Origin: Acidimicrobiaceae bacterium
GTDB lineage: Bacteria; Actinomycetota; Acidimicrobiia; Acidimicrobiales; RAAP-2
DNA length: 32,795 nucleotides
Assembly: GCA_003160635.1 (NCBI GenBank)
Contig: PMLV01000156.1
Coordinates: forward strand, 11,464 to 44,258
Reading direction: 5' to 3'
Within the stretch, counting starts at the first letter, position 1; each line of letters opens with the position of its first letter. The notes under the pieces were generated by a model. It did not search any database, was not told where the DNA came from, and saw only the letters and a list, made by a program, of their open reading frames with translations. Position numbers and translations under genes: made by a program. This document shows positions 16,136 through 23,972 of this stretch, one piece after another.

Positions 16136-16516
16136 GTGGCAGTAGCCGCGAAAAAGCGGGCCCCGGCCAAGAAGGCCGTCAAACGGGCCCCAGCAAAGAA
16201 AGCAGTGAAGCGAGCCCCAGCAAAGAAGGCAGTCAAGCGGACTGCAGTCAAGAAGGCAGTCAAGCGGGCCCCGGCCAAGAAGGCCGTCAAACGGGCACCG
16301 GCAAAGAAGGCAGTCAAGCGCGCGCCGGCGAAGAAAGCCGTCAAGCGGACTGCAGTCAAGAAGGCAGTCAAGCGGGCCCCGGCCAAGAAGGCCGTCAAGC
16401 GGGCACCGGCAAAGAAGGCAGTGCGTCGCGCCCCGGCCAAGAAGGCCGTCAAGCGGACGACTGCAAAGAAGGCAGTCCGTCGAGCCCCGGCTCGCAAGGC
16501 GGCTCGCCGGAGTTAG
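16136..16516 (+). CDS. Histone H1-like Lys/Ala/Pro-rich DNA-binding protein
   Basis: 126 residues: MAVAAK, thirteen tandem nine-residue units of the type KRAPAKKAV, and RRS. Composition is almost only Lys, Arg, Ala, Pro and Val, giving a very high positive charge. Such sequences resemble the C-terminal tails of actinobacterial HU (HupB), eukaryotic H1 tails and bacterial H1-like proteins, which bind DNA through charge and compact it. There is no HU domain in front of it, so this is a stand-alone tail. A strong ribosome site (AGGGAGGT) sets the GTG start, and a strong terminator follows, both suggesting high expression as a single-gene unit. It lies beside conjugation-type genes. A role in nucleoid compaction is an inference from composition. 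Confidence 0.85.
   Translation: MAVAAKKRAPAKKAVKRAPAKKAVKRAPAKKAVKRTAVKKAVKRAPAKKAVKRAPAKKAVKRAPAKKAVKRTAVKKAVKRAPAKKAVKRAPAKKAVRRAPAKKAVKRTTAKKAVRRAPARKAARRS
16154..16504 (+). repeat. Tandem 27-bp coding repeats with 108-bp higher order
   Basis: Thirteen 27-bp units encode KRAPAKKAV-type nonamers. Units 4, 8 and 12 are variants (KRTAVKKAV, KRTAVKKAV, KRTTAKKAV), so units 1-12 form three 36-residue blocks of three standard units plus one threonine unit. At DNA level the segment starting at 16241 recurs almost exactly at 16349, 108 bp away, indicating block duplication. Confidence 0.9.
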
Positions 16517-16542
16517 GCAGTTCGTTCCTTCGGGGGCGTGTG

Positions 16543-16570
16543 AAGTCGGGGGCCTGCGGGCCCCCGACTT
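16543..16570. terminator. Perfect 12-bp terminator hairpin
   Basis: AAGTCGGGGGCC at 16543-16554 pairs fully with GGCCCCCGACTT at 16559-16570 around a TGCG loop. It lies between the stop of the histone-like gene (16516) and the stop of the convergent deacetylase gene (16584), so it can serve both. The U-run is short. Confidence 0.8.
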
Positions 16571-16583
16571 TGCAATTGTGGGT

Positions 16584-17366
16584 CTACATGTCGGTGACGA
16601 GGTGAAAGCTCTCGCCTTGGGCGATTCCTGCAACAGCCCCGTGTTCAGCGAGTTGACTGTGTACCCGACGGGCAAACTCGTCCACACCGGCCGACGTACC
16701 CTCCTCGATCCCCATCGTGCTCTCGAATTGGCTCTCATGGGCCAGCAGCGCGGCGATCTTCGTCTCGGTGTGGCCCGAGACGTCCTCGACATGGTTCGGC
16801 TCATCGGCTTCCCACAGCAGGAGCGCGGATGGGCGGTGAGGCGCCAACCCCTGATCGGCGAAGTAGTGAGGGTCACGCGCCGCGACAATGGCGTCCGTGA
16901 CGATAAAGCCGGCGTGCCGGTGATCGGGATGGAGGCGATAACGCCGCCATGGGTCGTGCCCCAGGACCACATCAGGACGGATGCGGCGGATCCACCGTGA
17001 GACGTCCCACCGTTCGGCGACGCCGTTGCGCAGCTCTCCGTCGGTCCTTTCGAGAAAGACGACGTCGCCCCCTCCGAGCAACGCGGCGGCACGGCGCTGC
17101 TCTTGCTGGCGCTGCGCGACGAGTGCGACGACATCCCGATGCGGATCCCATGTCCCCTTCGCTCCATCGGTGATGACAAGATGATGGAGCGCCGCCCCCG
17201 AGGCGGCCCATTTGGCGAGCGTCCCGCCGCAGCCGAATTCGATGTCGTCGGGGTGGGCGCCGATGGCCAACACGCTCGTCGGCGTGGTCAGATCGACCGA
17301 GACGGCTCTCCGCTCGGGCAGGTCATTGACCGGGACAATTCGGCCAGAGGTCTCCGGGGTGCTCAC
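16584..17366 (-). CDS. PIG-L (LmbE-like) zinc deacetylase
   Basis: 260 residues. The family removes acetyl groups from N-acetylglucosamine-containing molecules with a zinc ion; members include MshB and Mca of mycothiol metabolism. The zinc motif AHPDDIEFGCGGTLAKW is near residue 34 (H and D of HPDD), RRAAALLGGGDVVFLERTDG follows, and the third ligand region is HPDHRHAG near residue 135. The substrate is not clear: MshB is only one possibility. The start is the GTG at 17366, which overlaps the stop of the upstream gene cofC as GTGA; the open frame before it is an antisense or out-of-frame extension within cofC. Translation of the two is therefore probably coupled. Confidence 0.88.
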   Translation of the reverse strand: MSTPETSGRIVPVNDLPERRAVSVDLTTPTSVLAIGAHPDDIEFGCGGTLAKWAASGAALHHLVITDGAKGTWDPHRDVVALVAQRQQEQRRAAALLGGGDVVFLERTDGELRNGVAERWDVSRWIRRIRPDVVLGHDPWRRYRLHPDHRHAGFIVTDAIVAARDPHYFADQGLAPHRPSALLLWEADEPNHVEDVSGHTETKIAALLAHESQFESTMGIEEGTSAGVDEFARRVHSQLAEHGAVAGIAQGESFHLVTDM

Positions 17367-17980
17367 GTGGTGAGTTCGGCGACGTCGGCCGGCCAGTCCA
17401 CGTCGTACGCCAGTGCAGGTATGCGCAGAATGCGCACGGGGAGACCGAGTCGCCAGGCTTCGGCGCGGTGCGATCGGAATGACCCGGGTCCGTAGGCAAA
17501 GCGGAAGTCGCAGCCGACGGGCAGGCGCATGACGTTCGTTCCGTCGTCGTTGCGATCGGGGACGAGGGTGATGCCGGCGAATGGGGCCAGGTTTCCCAGA
17601 TCGCGGGCGCGGGGAAGGTCGCCGTGGGCGACGATCACCCATGCGACGCCAGAGGCTGCCAGCTGTTCCACGCCGGCGCGGACCGCTCCGTTGAGCCCTT
17701 GACCGGGTTCCCACATGACCGTTGCCCCCAGGGCCTCGGCCCACTCGGCCACCTCGGGGTCGTCACAGACGACCGCGACGGGGAGCGGGGCGCACGCGGC
17801 CACGACACTCTCTGCCATCGATCGAACCAGATGCTCCCGCGTCTCGTCGGTCATCGAGCCGCCCAGTCGGCGTTTGGCCTGCCGGAACCCCTTGACGGGG
17901 ATGAGCACCACTTCCTGCCCGAGGCGGGCTCGGGAGGGAGCGGGCGGGGCCTGCGGGTGGGTGGTCACGCTGGCGGGCAC
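17363..17980 (-). CDS. cofC: 2-phospho-L-lactate/phosphoenolpyruvate guanylyltransferase (CofC/FbiD)
   Basis: 205 residues. Activates 2-phospholactate or, in mycobacteria, phosphoenolpyruvate with GTP for the side chain of cofactor F420. Family signs are VVLIPVKGFRQAKRRLGGSM at the N-terminus, VAVVCDDPEVAEWAEALGA, the nucleotide-binding GLNGAVRAGVEQL, the HGDLPRARDL metal motif, and LVPDRNDDGTNVMRLP. The frame extends 35 residues upstream, but I chose the GTG at 17980 because TACACT lies 7 nt before it and the remaining N-terminus fits the family. It is divergent from gpsA, the same neighbourhood as fbiD (Rv2983) and gpdA2 (Rv2982c) in Mycobacterium tuberculosis, which supports the identification. 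The window shows no other F420 gene. Confidence 0.9.
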   Translation of the reverse strand: MPASVTTHPQAPPAPSRARLGQEVVLIPVKGFRQAKRRLGGSMTDETREHLVRSMAESVVAACAPLPVAVVCDDPEVAEWAEALGATVMWEPGQGLNGAVRAGVEQLAASGVAWVIVAHGDLPRARDLGNLAPFAGITLVPDRNDDGTNVMRLPVGCDFRFAYGPGSFRSHRAEAWRLGLPVRILRIPALAYDVDWPADVAELTT

Positions 17981-17987
17981 TGGGGAC

Positions 17988-17993
17988 AGTGTA
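17988..17993 (-). promoter_or_regulatory. -10 box for cofC (leaderless)
   Basis: TACACT is followed by 7 nt and then GTG at 17980. It lies inside the longer open frame and argues for the shorter protein. Confidence 0.6.
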
Positions 17994-18029
17994 AGTGCGG
18001 CGAGCAATGCCGCCTCATGGTCAGCGCCG

Positions 18030-18035
18030 TAGGCT
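18030..18035 (+). promoter_or_regulatory. -10 box for gpsA (leaderless)
   Basis: TAGGCT is followed by 6 nt and then ATG at 18042, the same hexamer as before the pafBC gene. Confidence 0.6.
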
Positions 18036-18041
18036 CCAGGG

Positions 18042-19064
18042 ATGCGCGACCGAGTGGCAGTGGTAGGTGCCGGCTCGTGGGGCACGGCAGTGGCGGCACT
18101 CGTGGGTGCCTCCCATCCCGTCTCCCTGTGGGTGCGGTCTCCCGAGTTGGCGGCGTCGATCAGTAGGTCGCGGGAGAATGCGACCTACCTTCCGGGGATA
18201 CGGCTGCCCGAGGGGCTCACGGCCACGTCCTCGATGGAGGAGGCGCTGGCGGGAGCGGGCGTCGTCTTCATGGCCGTGCCGTCGCACGGATTCCGGTCCG
18301 TCCTGCACGAACTGCGACCGTTCTCCGCAGGTCTCGACGCCATCGTCAGCCTGTCGAAGGGCATCGAGACCGGAACGAACCTTCGGATGTCAGAGGTGGT
18401 GGCGCAGGTCGTGCCCGATATCCCGGCGGGCGTGCTCACGGGACCCAATCTCGCACGCGAGGTAGCCGAGGGGCAGCCCGCGGCCAGCGTCGTGGCCCTG
18501 CCCGACGAGGCGTTGGCGCGCCAGGTGCAAGGCCTCCTCCACACCCGCACGTTCCGGGTCTACATGGGTACCGACGTGGTGGGATGCGAGATTGCAGGGG
18601 CGACGAAGAACGTCATGGCCATCGCCGCGGGCATCTGCGATGGCCTCGGATTCGGGGAGAACACGCGGGCGGTCCTCATCACCCGGGGCCTGGCCGAGTT
18701 GGGACGCCTGGGCATTGCCCTCGGTGGGAGGGTGCTGACGTTCGGCGGGTTGGCGGGTGTCGGGGACATGGTCGCGACCTGTGCCAGCCCCAAGAGCCGC
18801 AACCGGACCGTGGGCTTCGAGCTCGGACGGGGTCGATCGCTCGATGAGATCGTCAACGGCATGCAGATGGTGGCCGAGGGGGTGAAGAGCGCTGGTCCCG
18901 TGGTCGGGTTGGCCCGCTCGCACGGGGTCGAAATGCCGATCGCCGAGCAGGTCGACGCCATCGTCGACGGGCGTTGTTCGCCAAGAGAGGCGCTGTTGGC
19001 GCTCATGGACCGGCCGTCACGTCCCGAGTGGGACGAAGCGCCGCGACGAGAGGCGCCACCGTGA
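18042..19064 (+). CDS. gpsA: Glycerol-3-phosphate dehydrogenase [NAD(P)+]
   Basis: 340 residues, normal length. Reduces dihydroxyacetone phosphate to sn-glycerol-3-phosphate for phospholipid synthesis in the cytoplasm. The Rossmann motif VAVVGAGSWGTAVAAL is at residues 5-20; further blocks are AVPSHGFRSVL, SLSKGIETGTNLRMSEVV, LTGPNLAREVAEGQPAASVV, the catalytic lysine region CEIAGATKNVMAIAAGICDG, and FGGLAGVGDMVATCASPKSR with NRTVGFELGRG. The C-terminal about 15 residues are charged and probably disordered. The ATG is set by TAGGCT 6 nt upstream. It lies divergent from cofC, a conserved actinobacterial neighbourhood. Confidence 0.96.
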   Translation: MRDRVAVVGAGSWGTAVAALVGASHPVSLWVRSPELAASISRSRENATYLPGIRLPEGLTATSSMEEALAGAGVVFMAVPSHGFRSVLHELRPFSAGLDAIVSLSKGIETGTNLRMSEVVAQVVPDIPAGVLTGPNLAREVAEGQPAASVVALPDEALARQVQGLLHTRTFRVYMGTDVVGCEIAGATKNVMAIAAGICDGLGFGENTRAVLITRGLAELGRLGIALGGRVLTFGGLAGVGDMVATCASPKSRNRTVGFELGRGRSLDEIVNGMQMVAEGVKSAGPVVGLARSHGVEMPIAEQVDAIVDGRCSPREALLALMDRPSRPEWDEAPRREAPP

Positions 19065-19090
19065 GCGGGCCCTCGGGCGGGCGGTCAGTC

Positions 19091-21760
19091 TCAGTCGGCT
19101 CGAAGGTGTGCCGTGGCGATCCCGAAGGGGCGTAGCTCGAACGATCCTTCGAAGGGACGGTCGGGGAAGCCCCGCAGGTCGACCAGCCAGCCCGAATGGC
19201 CGTGTATGGCCACCGTGGCCGTCGCGGGAGTCGGATTGAACACACGAACCTCGAGCACCCCGTTCTCGCGGCGCAGTGCGCTCACCTCGGCACCCTCCAC
19301 GGACAGCGCGTTCCCCGCTGCGGCCCGGGTGCCTCCCCCCAGGGCCGTGACGACATCGATGGGGATGAGGACATCGTCGGCCAGCGCGTACAGATCATCG
19401 TGACCCACCGCCAACGCGTAGCTGAGTGACACGCGGCGTCCGGTCATCTGCAGGCCCTCGACCGGTGTGAGCGGTCCGGCCGGGAAGGGCCGGTACGCCA
19501 TGCCGAGGCGCGAGAGCATGCCGGTGGAGCGGAGCACGGTGAGGGCGATCATCCTGGCCGCATCCCCGTCCGGCGTCGACGTGATGTCGATGAGCTCGTA
19601 CTCGCAGACGCCATCGTGCACGACGGTCAGACCGCCGGCAGAGACGAAGCGGCGTGCCGGCGCCGTCGGCAACCCGTATTCGTCGGCGCGCCCTTCGGCC
19701 GTGAGGCCTCTTTCGACCACCGCGAACGCGCTTTCGGCCAGCGACGTCCGAGCCGCTGCGGGCAGCGGGAGGTGGACCCGGAGCCGATGGTCCTTACCCG
19801 GGTTCACGAACGATGTCGTCACCCTGACCACTGGCTCGTCGGCCCTGAGCTCAAGCCGGGTCTCGACCTCGACGCGGTGTTCGCCGACCCGCTTCTGGGA
19901 CGATCCGTCGACATGATCGGGCCACACATAGGTGGCGGTGATCCCCACGCCGGCCCGCACCGGTCCGGGCTCCAGGACGCGCACGGAGACAGCGACCGGC
20001 GCATCGACCAGGGTGTCGTGCCGCGGCGCTGAGTAGTTGTAGGAGTCCCCGAGGTCCCCGCCATCGACGAGTTGGCCGTACCCCTCCTTCCCGTCGACCG
20101 AGAAGGTGCCCAGGGTTTCGTCGACCACCACCGTCACCAGACCGTTCGTCACTGTCACCGGCCCGCCGGGCTCGCTCACCGTGACCGGGTGAGCCAGAGG
20201 GCAGGGGACGAACGGCCGCCAGCCGTAGCCGGGCACGTCGGCCACCCGCGCCACGATGCGCCGGATGGGCGGCTGATTCAGGTTGACGCGGATGACCGCG
20301 TCGGGCCGCGCCCCGAGGCGGGCATAGATGTCCTGCTTCGCTTCGGATATCGGCACGTTCGTGCGCTCTTCGGCGCCCACCGTGACCGTGATGACGAGTC
20401 CCTGGTCGTCCTCTTCGACGCTCACGTCATGCACCCAGGCGTCGTTGTCGATCTTGGGCCCCTGCAGCATGCCGAGCACGGTGCGAACCGTATTGGCATC
20501 GAGCACCATGGAGCCGGGGAGGCCGGTGCGCTCGGATACCACCTGGACATCGGCCGAGGGCGGCTCGGTCGCCCCCACGACGAGCTCCACCAGCCCTTCC
20601 CGGGTGCGTTGGACGGAGTTGAGGACGTAGTTCCCCGGCTCGGCGAGGGAACGGGCGAACGATGTGACCGCACGATCGGCCACACCGCTGGCAATGGTCC
20701 GCGCCTCGGCGTAGCGGTGCAGCACGGCATCGACGACATCGTCGATCGAGCAGGCACAGATCGAATCGTGGGCGGAGTTACGGACGACTTCCTTCCATGC
20801 CAGGTCGAGGAGCTGGCGTGGCCATTGGGCCGGAGCTTGGAAGAGGGCGGCCAGCGGCTCAGCCCGGCGCTCCAGTGCTCGCTCAGCGAGCGCCCCCATG
20901 CGCTTCACGTCGACCCGGTTCGACGTCACCCCCATCAACATGTTGGACCGAAACCCAGATCGAAGCTCTCCCTGCCAATGCTCCAGCCCGTCTCTCGGCG
21001 CCCTGGCCAGATAGTCGACGAGTGAGGTGACCTCGAAGGCGAGGTCGTCTTGGAGCTCGTTGGCTTCGGCCACCACCCGGCCCAGCCCCCTTTGGGGGAA
21101 AAGATGGTCGGAACCGTTCATGCAGAGGAGATCGTTGAAGAGGAACGAGGCGACCTCTTGGACAAGGTCCTCCGCGCGCCGCACGAGCGCCTTGGCATCG
21201 TCGGGGAGGGCGGCTCCGTTGCCGTAGCCGACGGGGAGATACTCGGCCCGGACGCGGGAACCGTCGGGAGCCTCCCACCAGAATGCGTTCTTCGTGATGG
21301 CCGAGGGAACGCCACGCCACACCACTGCGTGCTCGAATCCGCCCTGCTGGAGGATCTGTGGCATCTGGGCGATGTGACCGAACATGTCGGGCAGATAGCC
21401 GATGTGCATTGCGCCGCCAAAGGCGGCTCCCCGGACGATACCCATCTGGAGGTTGCGGATGATCGTTTCGCCCGAGGAGAGGAACTCGTCCATGAGGATG
21501 TACCACGGGCCCATGCTGATCCGGCCTGCCGCGGCCAAATTGCGGAGGCGCTGCTCGGCTTCGGGACGGACCTCGAGGTAGTCGTCGACGACGGCCATCT
21601 GCCCGTCCAGCATGAAGTACGGGTAACTGGCATCTGACTCGAGCAGGGGAAGGAGGACGTCGAGCATGTCCACCAGATTGAGGCGAAAGTCCTGGTATGA
21701 CTTGTACCATTCCCGGTCCCAGTGCGAATGCGGGACGATGGCGATGCGGCGGGGTGTCAT
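19091..21760 (-). CDS. Glycoside hydrolase family 38 alpha-mannosidase
   Basis: 889 residues. Retaining zinc-dependent alpha-mannosidase. The N-terminal catalytic barrel opens with IAIVPHSHWDREWYKSYQD (H and D are zinc ligands), then FMLDGQMAVVDDYLEVRPE, GRISMGPWYILMDEFLSSGE and the nucleophile region HIGYLPDMFGHIAQMPQIL (Asp of LPD). A further zinc-ligand region is ARNSAHDSICACSIDDVVDAV-like near residue 330 (NSAHDS). The second half is the beta-rich GH38 C-terminal domain. No signal peptide is present, so it should act in the cytoplasm, perhaps on mannosylglycerate, mannosylated lipid or oligosaccharide products; the E. coli MngB type is a possible relative. The ATG lies 7 nt after a TAGTCT box. 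It is a single gene, divergent from the acyl-CoA synthetase. Confidence 0.92.
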   Translation of the reverse strand: MTPRRIAIVPHSHWDREWYKSYQDFRLNLVDMLDVLLPLLESDASYPYFMLDGQMAVVDDYLEVRPEAEQRLRNLAAAGRISMGPWYILMDEFLSSGETIIRNLQMGIVRGAAFGGAMHIGYLPDMFGHIAQMPQILQQGGFEHAVVWRGVPSAITKNAFWWEAPDGSRVRAEYLPVGYGNGAALPDDAKALVRRAEDLVQEVASFLFNDLLCMNGSDHLFPQRGLGRVVAEANELQDDLAFEVTSLVDYLARAPRDGLEHWQGELRSGFRSNMLMGVTSNRVDVKRMGALAERALERRAEPLAALFQAPAQWPRQLLDLAWKEVVRNSAHDSICACSIDDVVDAVLHRYAEARTIASGVADRAVTSFARSLAEPGNYVLNSVQRTREGLVELVVGATEPPSADVQVVSERTGLPGSMVLDANTVRTVLGMLQGPKIDNDAWVHDVSVEEDDQGLVITVTVGAEERTNVPISEAKQDIYARLGARPDAVIRVNLNQPPIRRIVARVADVPGYGWRPFVPCPLAHPVTVSEPGGPVTVTNGLVTVVVDETLGTFSVDGKEGYGQLVDGGDLGDSYNYSAPRHDTLVDAPVAVSVRVLEPGPVRAGVGITATYVWPDHVDGSSQKRVGEHRVEVETRLELRADEPVVRVTTSFVNPGKDHRLRVHLPLPAAARTSLAESAFAVVERGLTAEGRADEYGLPTAPARRFVSAGGLTVVHDGVCEYELIDITSTPDGDAARMIALTVLRSTGMLSRLGMAYRPFPAGPLTPVEGLQMTGRRVSLSYALAVGHDDLYALADDVLIPIDVVTALGGGTRAAAGNALSVEGAEVSALRRENGVLEVRVFNPTPATATVAIHGHSGWLVDLRGFPDRPFEGSFELRPFGIATAHLRAD

Positions 21761-21767
21761 GTACGCC

Positions 21768-21773
21768 AGACTA
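21768..21773 (-). promoter_or_regulatory. -10 box for GH38 gene (leaderless)
   Basis: TAGTCT is followed by 7 nt and then ATG at 21760. A weak TGTCAG lies 17 nt further upstream as a possible -35. Confidence 0.6.
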
Positions 21774-21800
21774 TGACGTGCGGTGGCTCACTGACAGGGC

Positions 21801-23342
21801 GTGGTGGTTCTGGACCTCTTCTTGATGGATAGCGAACGCGCATGGTCCCGGCACCGCCCGCCGGAAGCTCCCACGTGTGCGTTGGAGGACCTGACGATCG
21901 GAGGCACGCTGCCCCACGTCTGGTCTCGGCGATGGAGCGACGAACCGAACGGCCCCGTGTTGCTCGAGGGCGATGGAGCCCGTTCCGCGCTGCGCGGCGA
22001 CGACCTGGCGCAGCTGACCGGGCTGGCGGCGTCGCGCTTGGCCGGCTACGGCGTGACGCCGGGGGAGCGGGTGCTCTGGAGTTGTGGCACGTCGTTGGAC
22101 GCGATCGTGGGGCTGATCGGGGCGTTGCGTCTCGGCGCCGTGGTTGTCCCCGTCAACCCATCGGCCAGCCGGAGCGAGTTGCGGTATGTCGCCCGCGATG
22201 TTGGTCCTGCGATCTCATTGGTTGACCGCGCCGAGCGCAGGGACTGGCTGTGCGAGGACCTCGAGGATGCGGTCGTGCTGCATCCGGATGCACTGCTCAG
22301 GAGCACGAGCGATTCGGCTGCCGCCGCCCTCGATACGGCAACGCCCGCCGACGACGCGCTGATCGTCTATACCTCGGGGACGACCGGGGAGCCGAAGGGT
22401 GCGGTCCACACCCACGGTTCGCTGTTGGCGGGAAGTCTGGCCCTGCAGACGGCCTGGGGTTGGCGCCCCGACGACCGCCTCCTCCTGGCCCTCCCGCTTT
22501 TTCACGTGCACGGGCTGTGCGCGGGACTGTTCGGCACGTTGGCCGCAGGGAGCTCGGCCGTGATCTTCGAACGGTTCGTTCCGGCGCAGGTCCTCGACGC
22601 CGTGGGCGAGAGCACCATGTTCTTCGGGGTCCCCACCATGTACCACCGGTTGGCCGAGTCCGGACGAGCGGCCGAGCTTTCGGCCTTGCGACTCTGCGTC
22701 TCGGGATCAGCTCCCCTCCCCGCCGATCTCTGGCGACGGTTCCACGCCGACTGGGGTGTGTCCGTGCTCGAGCGTTACGGGATGTCCGAGACGTTGTTGA
22801 CGCTGTCCAACCCGCTCGATGGAGAACGGCGCCCGGGGTCGGTCGGGTTCCCCCTTCCGGGTGTCGAAGCGGCCATTGCAGATGCGGACGAGGCGGGCGT
22901 GGGCGAGCTGATGGTACGCGGCCCGTCCCTCTGCCGCGGGTACCGGAATCGAACCGCGGCGTCCGAGGCGATGTGGCATGACGGATGGTTTGGCACCGGT
23001 GACCTGGCGTCGGTCGGGGACGACGACTATGTATCCATCCGGGGAAGGCGCACAGAGCTCATCATCACGGGAGGGCACAACGTGTACCCCGCCGAGGTGG
23101 AAGCTGTGCTGGGGCGCCACCCATCGGTCGGAGAGATAGCGATTATCGGACTTCCCTCGGCCGAGTGGGGTGAGTCCGTGACCGCCTTCGTCGTCGGACG
23201 CGACGGTGAGCCCGATATCGATGCCCTGGCGCACCTCGCAGCACAGGAGTTGACATCGTACAAACGACCTCGTGAGTTTCGTGTGGTCGATTCCTTGCCC
23301 CGCAACGCAATGGGCAAGGTCCAGCGGCGCGATCTCCTCTAG
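21801..23342 (+). CDS. Acyl-CoA synthetase, AMP-binding family (MatB-like)
   Basis: Up to 513 residues. Activates a carboxylic acid with ATP and joins it to CoA. The P-loop motif IVYTSGTTGEPKGAVHTHGS is near residue 190; LERYGMSETLLTLSNP near 325 is the A5 motif; GSVGFPLPGVEAAIADADEA follows; the hinge region is GRRTELIITGGHNVYPAEVE near 415; and the acylation lysine is in LPRNAMGKVQRRDLL at the end. Sequence style, especially GERRPGSVGFPLPGVE and PRNAMGKVQ, resembles malonyl-CoA synthetase MatB, but fatty or other small acids are also possible. The start is uncertain: GTG at 21801, GTG at 21804 or ATG at 21825, none with a good ribosome site or TANNNT box. Divergent from the GH38 gene, 40 nt apart. 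Confidence 0.87.
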   Translation: MVVLDLFLMDSERAWSRHRPPEAPTCALEDLTIGGTLPHVWSRRWSDEPNGPVLLEGDGARSALRGDDLAQLTGLAASRLAGYGVTPGERVLWSCGTSLDAIVGLIGALRLGAVVVPVNPSASRSELRYVARDVGPAISLVDRAERRDWLCEDLEDAVVLHPDALLRSTSDSAAAALDTATPADDALIVYTSGTTGEPKGAVHTHGSLLAGSLALQTAWGWRPDDRLLLALPLFHVHGLCAGLFGTLAAGSSAVIFERFVPAQVLDAVGESTMFFGVPTMYHRLAESGRAAELSALRLCVSGSAPLPADLWRRFHADWGVSVLERYGMSETLLTLSNPLDGERRPGSVGFPLPGVEAAIADADEAGVGELMVRGPSLCRGYRNRTAASEAMWHDGWFGTGDLASVGDDDYVSIRGRRTELIITGGHNVYPAEVEAVLGRHPSVGEIAIIGLPSAEWGESVTAFVVGRDGEPDIDALAHLAAQELTSYKRPREFRVVDSLPRNAMGKVQRRDLL

Positions 23343-23377
23343 CCGGGTGCGCCCGCTTCGCAGCGCAATTGTTGCGA

Positions 23378-23383
23378 TAGCGT
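23378..23383 (+). promoter_or_regulatory. -10 box for GYD-domain gene (leaderless)
   Basis: TAGCGT is followed by 6 nt and then ATG at 23390. Confidence 0.55.
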
Positions 23384-23389
23384 GAACAC

Positions 23390-23689
23390 ATGTCGACTTT
23401 TCTTATGCTCTCGACGGTGGGGCCCGATGGCGCGGCAACCCTGGCCGAGAACCCCGATCGGCTCAAGGCGGTCAACGCGGAAGTCGAATCGATGGGCGTT
23501 CGTGTGTTGGCGCAATGGGCCCTGCTCGGGCCCTACGACTTCTGCACCATCCTCGACGCGCCGGATGAGAAGACGATGGCGCGGGTCGCGCTCGTGCTCG
23601 GCTCGCGCGGCACGCTCAAGACACTGACGCTCTCCGCCATTCCGATCGACGACTACATCGAGGCCGTCCGTCGGACTCCGGCCGACTGA
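23390..23689 (+). CDS. GYD-domain protein
   Basis: 99 residues. It resembles the small GYD family, dimeric ferredoxin-like proteins of unknown function: an N-terminal strand STFLMLSTVGPDGAATLAEN, then LKAVNAEVESMGVRVLAQWA, the signature LLGPYDFCTILDAPDEKTMA (GPYD in place of GxYD), and a final LKTLTLSAIPIDDYIEAV strand. The ATG is set by a TAGCGT box 6 nt upstream. It follows the acyl-CoA synthetase on the same strand but seems to have its own promoter, and converges with the small gene downstream (6 nt between stops). Confidence 0.85.
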   Translation: MSTFLMLSTVGPDGAATLAENPDRLKAVNAEVESMGVRVLAQWALLGPYDFCTILDAPDEKTMARVALVLGSRGTLKTLTLSAIPIDDYIEAVRRTPAD

Positions 23690-23695
23690 CGCCGC

Positions 23696-23932
23696 TCAGT
23701 GCCACCAGAAGCCTTGGCGGCTCCGCTGGCGGCGCACGTCGTCCCGAGAGAAGAGCTCGCTGAGGATGCTGCCATCGGACAGGCGCCGAATGCGGTAGCC
23801 ATCCGGGGTGATCTCGGCCACCTCGAAGCCTCGCGTCCACGTCCCTTGATAGCGGTTGCGAACGTCGATCTGGGTGCCCGGGGCAAGGGGGGACCGCACG
23901 TTCGGCTCGCTTGCCCTCCCCCCGGTGCTCAC
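23696..23932 (-). CDS. Small conserved protein of unknown function
   Basis: 78 residues from the GTG at 23932. The core APGTQIDVRNRYQGTWTRGF, continuing EVAEITPDGYRIRRLSDGSI, reads like a small SH3- or Tudor-like beta barrel with conserved W, G and Y positions; I recall similar short hypothetical proteins in Acidimicrobiia and other actinobacteria but no function. The frame continues upstream across the rnhB start to 24193, but a TACGAT box lies 6 nt before the GTG and the upstream part is antisense to rnhB. An ATG at 23974 is the alternative and would overlap the rnhB start codon on the other strand. The sequence ends RQRSRQGFWWH. Confidence 0.72.
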   Translation of the reverse strand: MSTGGRASEPNVRSPLAPGTQIDVRNRYQGTWTRGFEVAEITPDGYRIRRLSDGSILSELFSRDDVRRQRSRQGFWWH

Positions 23933-23938
23933 CCCCCC

Positions 23939-23944
23939 ATCGTA
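23939..23944 (-). promoter_or_regulatory. -10 box for small conserved gene (leaderless)
   Basis: TACGAT is followed by six G and then GTG at 23932. It supports the shorter start of this gene. Confidence 0.55.
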
Positions 23945-23972
23945 TTGATGCCAGCCACTCCGTTGTGACGTC

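Noticed and set aside
16120-16497. Antisense frame with RLTAFFAGA repeats opposite the histone-like gene
   Set aside because: The repeat is a by-product of the sense repeats; no ribosome site, and the sense gene has a strong one.
16154-16504. Possible CRISPR-like regular repeats
   Set aside because: There are no spacers: the 27-bp units abut and are in frame with a protein-coding repeat.
17981-18085. Longer cofC beginning at 18085
   Set aside because: It would overlap the gpsA start and promoter; TACACT 7 nt before GTG 17980 fits a leaderless shorter gene.
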